DNA of 64,000 bases from Phaseolus vulgaris. Taxonomy: Eukaryota > Streptophyta > Magnoliopsida > Fabales > Fabaceae. Position numbers and translations under genes: made by a program. The stretch is taken from the NCBI RefSeq assembly GCF_000499845.2, contig NC_023754.2, positions 9,921,949 to 9,985,948 on the forward strand, written 5' to 3'. The notes beneath the pieces were generated by a model. It was not told where the DNA came from. It worked only from the letters and a program-made list of their open reading frames with translations, and made no database searches. This document shows, piece after piece, positions 57,441 through 64,000 of this stretch (position 1 is its first letter; every line of letters begins with the position of its first letter).

Positions 57441-58126
57441 AAAGTGAATAATCTTTTGCTGATTTTTATCCGTTTTGGTATGTCTCAGAGTCTCTCTATT
57501 TGAATTGTCGATGTTTTAGGGTTTTTTTCGTCTTTGTTGTTAGTTGCAAATAGAAAAGGATTTTTTTATTGAAAGTTATTTTTTTTTAAATTGTTGCGTT
57601 TAAGGATTTTTCTTTTCTTGTACGAGAATTCCCATTTTATCACTTTCGGGGTTTGTTTATTTGTTTTATTTGAAGATTTCACTTTCAGGGTTTTATTTGA
57701 ATTCTTCCCTTTGGGCTTTTGTTTATGACAAAGAAGATGATGTCTGATTGGTAGACAATGTAAAATACACTTTAAAATTGTGTTTTACATTGTCTCTGCA
57801 TGATCATTACACTATTTATTCATTTGAAAATGTAATTTTCATGGTTTATATGTCTGAAATTTGAACTTGAATATTGAGGTTTTCTTGAAGCTTGATTTGC
57901 TTGCCAACCGTGGATTTGAGTGAGTGTTGCATTGCATTGTGGCTTTTAGTTGCATAGTGTCTTCATGAGGAAGGTGGTGGAGTAGCAAAAAATTGAGACT
58001 AAGACAACACAATGGTGATAATGGTGATATTCATGGAGTAAATTGTCAAATTAGCATATGAAAAATCTAGTGTCAATCATATTATATTATGCATATTGAA
58101 AACCATGTCCCAGTTTCCAAATTGTG
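57441..58126. other. intron-like T-rich DNA
   Basis: T-rich, intron-like sequence with no exon recognised. An inverted repeat at 57761-57795 pairs ...gtaaaatacactttaaa with tttaaaattgtgttttac.... Confidence 0.4.
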
Positions 58127-58667
58127 TGTTATAAATTGTGGTTATCACTCACTTTTTTTCTTTATCTTGACATAATTAAGAGGTTACTTACCATTTAATA
58201 ACCGTTAAAATTAACTAAAATTATTGAGAGGTTACTTACCGTTTACAATTAATTGTTATACTTATCATTAATTGATTTTATTATTGTTGTCTCCTATAAC
58301 CACTATATATAGTGACTTCCTTCAAATAATGTAACACAACAAACAACAACACACATTTCACTTGCTTCCTCTCTCTTTTCATATACTCTTTATTTATGCT
58401 CTTGGATGTAAGTGTTTAACCCATATAGACAGAATTTGTTTTGGGGCTATTTATCTGTTAGCCTGAGAGAAATTCATTGTACTCCCAGTACCATTATAGT
58501 GGAAGTTTTGGCTCTCTCGCTGGTGGTTTCGCCGGTGGTTTTTTACCTCTATTTAAAAGGGTTTTCCATCTAAAAATTTCTGATATCATTATCATTTTCC
58601 TTGTTACTTTAATTTGTCATACTCTTTGGTTGAAATTATTACACTTCCACACATGATATTCCTACAA
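58127..58667 (+). repeat. 5' LTR of a Tork/Tnt1-like Copia element
   Basis: Proposed start TGTTATAAATTGTGG and end CACATGATATTCCTACAA. A TATA box, cactatatatagtga, lies near 58303-58318, followed by a caac-rich strip typical of a transcript start. Immediately after the end is attgacataagagc, a degenerate initiator-tRNA PBS. The left border is inferred from TG and layout only. Confidence 0.55.
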
Positions 58668-58716
58668 ATTGACATAAGAGCTTTTCGATAATTCAATCAG
58701 GATTTGTTGTTCAATA

Positions 58717-60597
58717 ATGTTGAAATTCGATATTGAGAAATTTGATGGTAAAATCAGCTTTGCTATCTGGCGAGTCTAGATGTTAACCATTCCCACCCAG
58801 AATGGTTTAAAGAAAATAATGGCAGGTAAAATGACGAGGCCAACCACTATGACAAAGGAGCAGTGGGATGAGATGGATGAAAAGACATTATTTGCAATCC
58901 AATTATGTTTGTTCCGTGAGGTGTTGTGTGAGGTCATCAACGAGAAAACTACAATAGACATATGAAGTAAATTGGAGTCTCTATACATGACCAAAAGTCT
59001 AGCAAACAAACTCCGGTTAAATGAGCGACTCTTTACACTCCGAATGTCCGAAGGTACTCTCATCCAATCTCACCTTAATGAATTTAATTCCATCATAATT
59101 GATTTGAAAAATTTGGATGTTAAAATTGATGATGAGGATAAAGTCGTTCTACTTATTGTTTCTCTACCACCCTCGCATCGACAATTCAAAGAAATTATGT
59201 TATACGGTAATTATCTTACCTTAAGCTTTGATGATGTCAATACTAATTTACCTTAAGCCAAAGAAAAATTTGATACTCAAATTCATTCTGAAAGTTCTGG
59301 TGAAGGATTAGTAGTTAGAGGGAGAAAAGAGAAAGGTAGGAACAATAAATATAAATCTAGGTCAAAATCTAGAGGCAAGAACTCCAAATATTGTCGTTAT
59401 TGCAAGAAAAGGGACACGAGATCTCTGAATGTTATAAATTGAAAAATAAGCAAGATAAAGAAGATAAGGGAAATGGTAAACAACCAGAAAAATCTGCCGA
59501 AGCCTGTATTGTTGAAACTGAATCTGATGGAGATTGTTTTGTAGCATCCAACACTAAACAAAGGTCTAAAAGTGAATGGATTCTTGTTTCTGGTTGTACT
59601 TTTCACATGTCTGGTTTACCACATATGGACCAGTTTATAATGGTCTTGTTTTGATGGGAAATGATGTTCAATGCAAAGTTGTTGGTGAAGGAACAATCAA
59701 AATCAAGACACATGATGAAATTGTTAGAACTTTAACAGGTGTCAGATATGTCCCTGAGTTGAAACAGAATCTCATTTCCTTAGGCACCCTTGAATCTCAT
59801 GGGTGTAAATACTCAGCCGAAGGTGGAGTTTTAAAAGTGTAAAAAGGAGCTCTTATGTTACTAAAGGCAATTTGATGCTGCAGGGTTCAATAGTTACAGG
59901 TTCTGCAGTTGTTGCCTCACCCAACAAAGATAACACCAAGTTGTGGCATATGAGATTAGGCCACATGAGTGAGAAGGGAATTCTAATCCTCAAGAAGAAG
60001 GGTCACCTTGGTAACCACTATACTGGAAAGGTTGATTTCTGCGAACATTGCATTTTTGGTAAACAGAAAAAGGTTAGTTTTTCTAAAGCCATACACAGAA
60101 CCAAAGGTACTTTGGATTATATTCATTCGGATCTTTGGGATCCGTCAAAAAGTTCCCTCCAGAGGTAAATGTTGTTTTATGATGACAATTATTGATGATT
60201 TCTCACGAAAACTGTGGGTGTATTTTCTCTAACATAAGAATGAAGCATTTTTCCATTTTAAAGAGTGGAAATTATTGATTGAGAATCAGACTGGCAAGAA
60301 GATAAAGAGGCTAAGGACAGACAATGACCTTGAGTTCTATTCGAATGAATTCAATGATTTCTGCAAGAAGGAAGACATTTCCAAACACCTCACCATTCCA
60401 AAGACTCCACAACAGAACGAGGTTGCAGAAAGAATGAATAGAATTATCCTGAAGAGAGTTTGTTGCATGCTCTCCCATTCTGGTTTGAGAAAATCTTTTT
60501 GGGCTGAAGCGGCTTCAACGACATGTTATCTGATAAATCACTCTCCTAACAGATCAATTGATTGCAACATTTCAGAAGAAGTTTGGTCAGGTAACTG
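58717..60597 (+). pseudogene. Copia gag-protease-integrase pseudogene (Tork/Tnt1-like)
   Basis: ATG at 58717 opens LKFDIEKFDGKISFAIWRV, the start of Tnt1-type gag, then a TAG. Gag continues with MTKEQWDEMDEKTLFAIQLC, SLYMTKSLANKLRLNERLFT and EDKVVLLIVSLPPSHRQF. The zinc knuckle (CRYCKKRD...) is frameshifted. The protease region reads DSGC-like but with SGC changed in frame ([14 protein letters not shown]: Val in place of the catalytic Asp). The pre-integrase motif LWHMRLGHMSEKGILILKK keeps the HHCC histidines, followed by CEHCIFGKQKKVSF. The integrase core keeps DYIHSDLWDPS and TPQQNEVAERMNR. After VWSGNCF the frame jumps to the LTR tip. RT and RNase H are gone. Several stops and shifts (58977, 59256, 59440, 59840, 60168) leave it dead. 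Confidence 0.88.
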
Positions 60598-60620
60598 CTT
60601 CCACACACGATATCCCTACA
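60598..60620 (+). repeat. 23-bp remnant of the 3' LTR of the same Copia element
   Basis: cttccacacacgatatccct followed by aca matches the last 23 bp of the 5' LTR (58644-58666) at 21 of 23 positions. It is fused directly to integrase coding DNA. Confidence 0.7.
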
Positions 60621-61144
60621 CAAATGTGCAATTTTTGGCCAAATAAATACTCATTCATGCATTTAGTCTAATTTGACAAGAGTCATGTTTGGACTTTATA
60701 AAGTTTTTTAGAAGAAAATATAAGAACAAAAATTGAAATTAGTTTTATGAGGTAAAGTTATCTTTTCATAAAATCTTAGTTTATGCAGAAACTAATTGCT
60801 AAAAGCTTTTTCATATACTGTCTCTAAATTTTATTTTTATCCCGCACGTATGTTAGTTTTAGTTTATAAAAAAAGTTTATTTCATTTTTATATTTCTACT
60901 TATTTTCTCCTATAAATTCTATTAGAAAAACTTGTCAGAAACATAATCAATATGGTGAGAGTGCAATAGAGATAGTGGGACAAATAATTGTTGATGATTT
61001 GTCTGATGTTTGTAGATCCAGTATTTGTTTCTTTGAAGGGAAATATAAAATTTGTTTATTCTGATTAGTGTGGGTGCATAATTTTGTACTTTCTTGTATG
61101 GGTTTTGTTGTGTTGGATGCATAGCCAAATAGGGGAAAATAACT
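60621..61144. other. AT-rich DNA, no gene seen
   Basis: A mostly A/T stretch between two retrotransposons, without recognised features. Confidence 0.5.
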
Positions 61145-61900
61145 AGTGTTTGTGAATGTTAAAATGTGTGCCGAAAATAAGAGTGTCTGAATTGCTTTTA
61201 CTAGATTTTTGTAAAGATAGAAAGTAAAGTGTAAAGTTATTTAAAATCAATCAATTGATTTTCTGTTCAACAAGATTGAGAAAACTGATTGCTTATATCT
61301 GAAAACAAATAACAAATTACAAAGTAGTGTATAAGAGAAAGGAAAGATAAATTTATATAGGATTACTTAGCTAACCACGGAGAAGTAATTAAAACTAGAC
61401 TACCAAACACATACCAAGAATGTAGATTTTTAACCCCTTATGAACACACAATCCTCATCGGCATAAAATACACATGGGCTTTACAAAGCTTGTATAAATG
61501 AATAAAAAATTTAGTTCCTACTTCACACACAAGCAATGATCCAAAAGCTATTGATTTTCTTTTGTAAACGTTTTGAATATTCTAGTTCCTACTTCCCACA
61601 CAAACAATGATCCAAAAGCTTTTAACTTTCTATTGAAAACATTTTGAATAAACTCTTTTTCTTGTTCTTTTCAAATAATCACAAAACAATCTTTATATAG
61701 ACCCAAAGAAGTGGTTAAAATTATTGGATCATTAATAAAAAACAATAGAAACATTTAAAAATAGTTTGGAATTCATAACAAAATTATATTAAAATAACAA
61801 CTGATTGATTTATTTCTCTATTAAGGATTTCACATAAAACAACCAGTTCTTTTATCGAAATAACAGACTGTTTTTGCCTTACAGAAAAGACAAAAGAAAG
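61145..61900 (-). repeat. 3' LTR (approximate limits) of the SIRE-like Copia element
   Basis: It lies downstream of the minus-strand pol end. It contains a minus-strand TATA box (GGGTCTATATAAAGATTG, near 61690-61707), a repeated block ttagttcctacttc(a/c)cacacaa(g/a)caatgatccaaaagct (about 61511 and 61582), and at its inner edge a degenerate motif pair aacaaccagttctttt / aacagactgtttt. Exact TG and CA borders were not fixed. Confidence 0.45.
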
Positions 61901-61969
61901 AAAAAAATTTCAAAACTTTCTTTGCCTCTATTTGTCTTCACAAATAGACAAAGAGAAGGGTTTTCAAGA

Positions 61970-64000
61970 AAGATTTTGAAAATCAAGGATTTCCAATTCA
62001 TTGCGTAAGAGATAAAACCTTTCATGAGGTAGAGGTTTGGTGAAGATATCAGCTAGTTTTTTTTTTTTTTTTAAGTTTCAAACAAACTAAATTTCACAAT
62101 GACCTTTTCTAACATGACCCCTTATGAAGTGATGTTAGATCTCAATGTGTTTGGTCCTTGAATGCTGAACCTGATTCTTTGTGAGGTTCATTGCACTTGT
62201 ATTATCACAAAGCAAAGACACAATGTCCAGCTTCAAACCAAAGTCTAATAGTTGTTGTTTGATCCATAGGATTTATGCATAGTAGCTGCCAGCAACTATA
62301 TCTTCAACTTCTGCAGTGGAGAGAGCCACACAAGCTTGATTCTTGTTGTGCCAAGATATGAGGCTTGATCCAAGAAGATGACATGTTCCACTTGTACTAT
62401 TTCTATCGAGTGTACATCCTGTAAAATCAAAATCAAAATATCCAACCAGATTTATTGGAGAGTGAGAAAGATACCATAAATCAACATTGGTTGTGCCTTT
62501 GAGATACTTCAAGATTCGCTTGGCAGTTGTGAAATGTGATTTTTTTTTAATTAGATAAGCAAACAACAAACATAATGTCAGGTCTGCTACCAGTGAGATA
62601 TAACAAGGATCTAATCAACCCTCTAAATTTTATTTGATAAACAACTTTTCCATCCAAGTCTGCATCCATGTAACAACTTCTTAACATTGGTGTGGAAGCC
62701 TCTTTCCAGTTTTCCATATCAAACTTCTTGAGGATCTCCCTGCGGTACTTTGTTTGACTTAGGAAAACTCCATGCTTTAATTGCTTGACTTGCAGTCCTA
62801 AAAAGAATGTTAACTCCCCCATCACGGACATTTCAAATTCTCCCTGCATAGCTGTAATAAACTTCTCACATAGGCAATCATTAGTAGCCCAAAAGATGAT
62901 GTCATCAACAAAAATTTGAACTAAGATGATGGCAGATTTAGACTTTTTAATAAAAAGAGTCTTATCAATTTTTCCTCTGTCATAACCATGAGACAAAAGA
63001 AAATTGCTAAGCCTCTCATACCACTTTTTTGGGGCCTGCTTCAGTCCATACAGTGCCTTTTCCAACTTGTACACATGGTCTGGATGTTTATGATCTTCAT
63101 AGCCGAGAGGTTGGGAGACATAAACTTCTTCACTGATGAATCCATTGAGAAATGCACTCTTCACATCCATCTGAAAAAGTTTAAAGCCACTCATACAAGC
63201 AAATGCAAGCAGTAATCTCTCAACTTCTAATATAGCCATAGGAGCAAAGGTTTCATCATAGTCAATGCCTTCTTCTTGATTATACCCCTTGGCAACCAAC
63301 CTAGTTTTGTTTTTAGTTATTACACCAGATTCATCCATTTTATTTCTAAACACCCACTTTGTTTCAATGACATTCATGCAATTAGATTTAGGTACAAGAA
63401 ACCACACATCATTTCTAGTAAATTGATTCAGTTCATTATGCATGGCAACAACCCAATTCTCATCTTTAAGAGCATCACAAATGGTTTTAAGTTCAATTTT
63501 AGAGACAAAAGGCATGTGTTTGCAGAATTTAGAAATAGAGTTTCGAGTGGAGATCCCTTATCAATCTGTTCAATGATGTTGTACAGAGAAAGGTCTCTTG
63601 GGATTCTCCATTCTTTGGGAAGACCAGTCTGATGTAGAATTTCAGCTGACTATTTCGTAGTTTCAAATAGTTGTTTTTCTAGGCAGAGATGCATCTTCTG
63701 CAGAATAGTATTCTAATGATCCTCTTCTGCATACTTCTTCATAGAGTTTTGTTTTGTATGGTTAGCTTCCTCAAAGATAACATGAGTTGACTCTTCCACA
63801 GTCATTAGCCTTTTTTTATAAACTCTATAATCATGACTACTTAAGGAATAACCAAGGAAGATGTCACTATCCGCTTTTTCATCAAACTTGCCAAGGTTTT
63901 CCTTCCCATTATTTAGAATATAAAATTTGCAGCCAAACACTTTTAGATGTTCAATATTGGGTTTTCTCCCATTAAATAATTCATAAGGGGTTTTCTTCAA
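61970..64000 (-). pseudogene. SIRE/Maximus-like Copia pol: integrase C-term, RT, RNase H; runs off the window
   Basis: From the window edge leftwards on the minus strand: the integrase C-terminus (KTPYELFNGRKPNIEHLKVF, then DIFLGYSLSSHDYRVY); a linker with LPKEWRIPRDLSLYNIIEQI; RT (WVVAMHNELNQFTRNDVWFL, KTRLVAKGYNQEEGIDYDET, FQMDVKSAFLNGFISEEVYV, active site FVDDIIFWATN); RNase H (ALSTAEVEDIVAGSYYA, LCDNTSAMNLTKNQVQHSRT and [20 protein letters not shown]). FVDD instead of YVDD, and DIIFGATN-like context, are usual in the SIRE branch. Defects: a frameshift between 63515 and 63712, a deletion with an A-run near 62550 that removes part of the RT-RNase H connection, and a poly-T insertion near 62065. 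Gag, protease and the integrase core lie beyond the window if present. Confidence 0.9.

Overview
This is a stretch of AT-rich plant nuclear DNA. The retrotransposon families, the repeat content and the best-preserved host gene point to a legume, probably near Vigna or Phaseolus; that placement is inferred from recognition, not from a search. There are no prokaryotic features, no tRNA or rRNA genes and no CRISPR array. Most of the window is transposable-element DNA in different states of decay. I see one apparently intact host gene, a JASON-like gene at 51524-54831 (+).

Layout. 1-4200 holds scattered minus-strand exon-like pieces: a transit-peptide-like first exon, a MADS-box scrap and two exons of a YL1/SWC2 C-terminal domain. 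4.4-11.1 kb holds a broken class III peroxidase copy, one CTR9 exon, a doubtful ORF, and a CACTA-type transposon end with a ~28-bp subterminal repeat array. A cinnamoyl-CoA-reductase-like exon lies just beyond it. 12.3-17.3 kb carries a small TRIM element and two solo LTRs with exact 5-bp target duplications. 17.3-25.3 kb is AT-rich filler with a Ty3/gypsy remnant and minisatellite-like DNA.

25337-31787 is the most distinctive object: a complete, minus-oriented LTR retrotransposon with 1.14-kb LTRs, a CCACT target duplication, PBS and PPT. It encodes a two-zinc-knuckle Gag and a separate 400-residue 'plant transposon protein' ORF, but no protease, integrase, reverse transcriptase or RNase H. 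Its LTRs and inner regions carry repeated pairs of a near-palindromic AACAATCGGTTGTTT motif, nearly all offset by exactly 21 bp, which is two helical turns. A SIRE-like Copia element with a full pol entering at the right edge of the window (61-64 kb) has a related PPT-proximal motif and could be of the family that mobilises it; this is inference.

37.0-39.6 kb is a truncated minus-strand Copia pol. 40.6-41.2 kb is a GC-rich Tat/Retand-type solo LTR. 41.4-44.0 kb is a decayed MULE transposase that runs into the start of an OTU-protease-like domain. 44.0-45.8 kb is a Copia element with ~120-bp LTRs that kept only gag and part of protease, fused at its 3' end to a truncated TRIM. 46.1-46.9 kb is a plant-mobile-domain pseudogene. 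47.4-51.4 kb is AT-rich intergenic DNA with a 234-bp tandem duplication. After the JASON-like gene, 57.1-57.4 kb looks like a promoter and first exon without a visible body. 58.1-60.6 kb is a Tork/Tnt1-like Copia remnant whose 3' LTR has been cut to 23 bp.

The genes do not form a pathway. The biological theme is retrotransposon decay: solo-LTR formation, deletions joining internal DNA to LTR DNA, and small pieces of host genes caught between elements.
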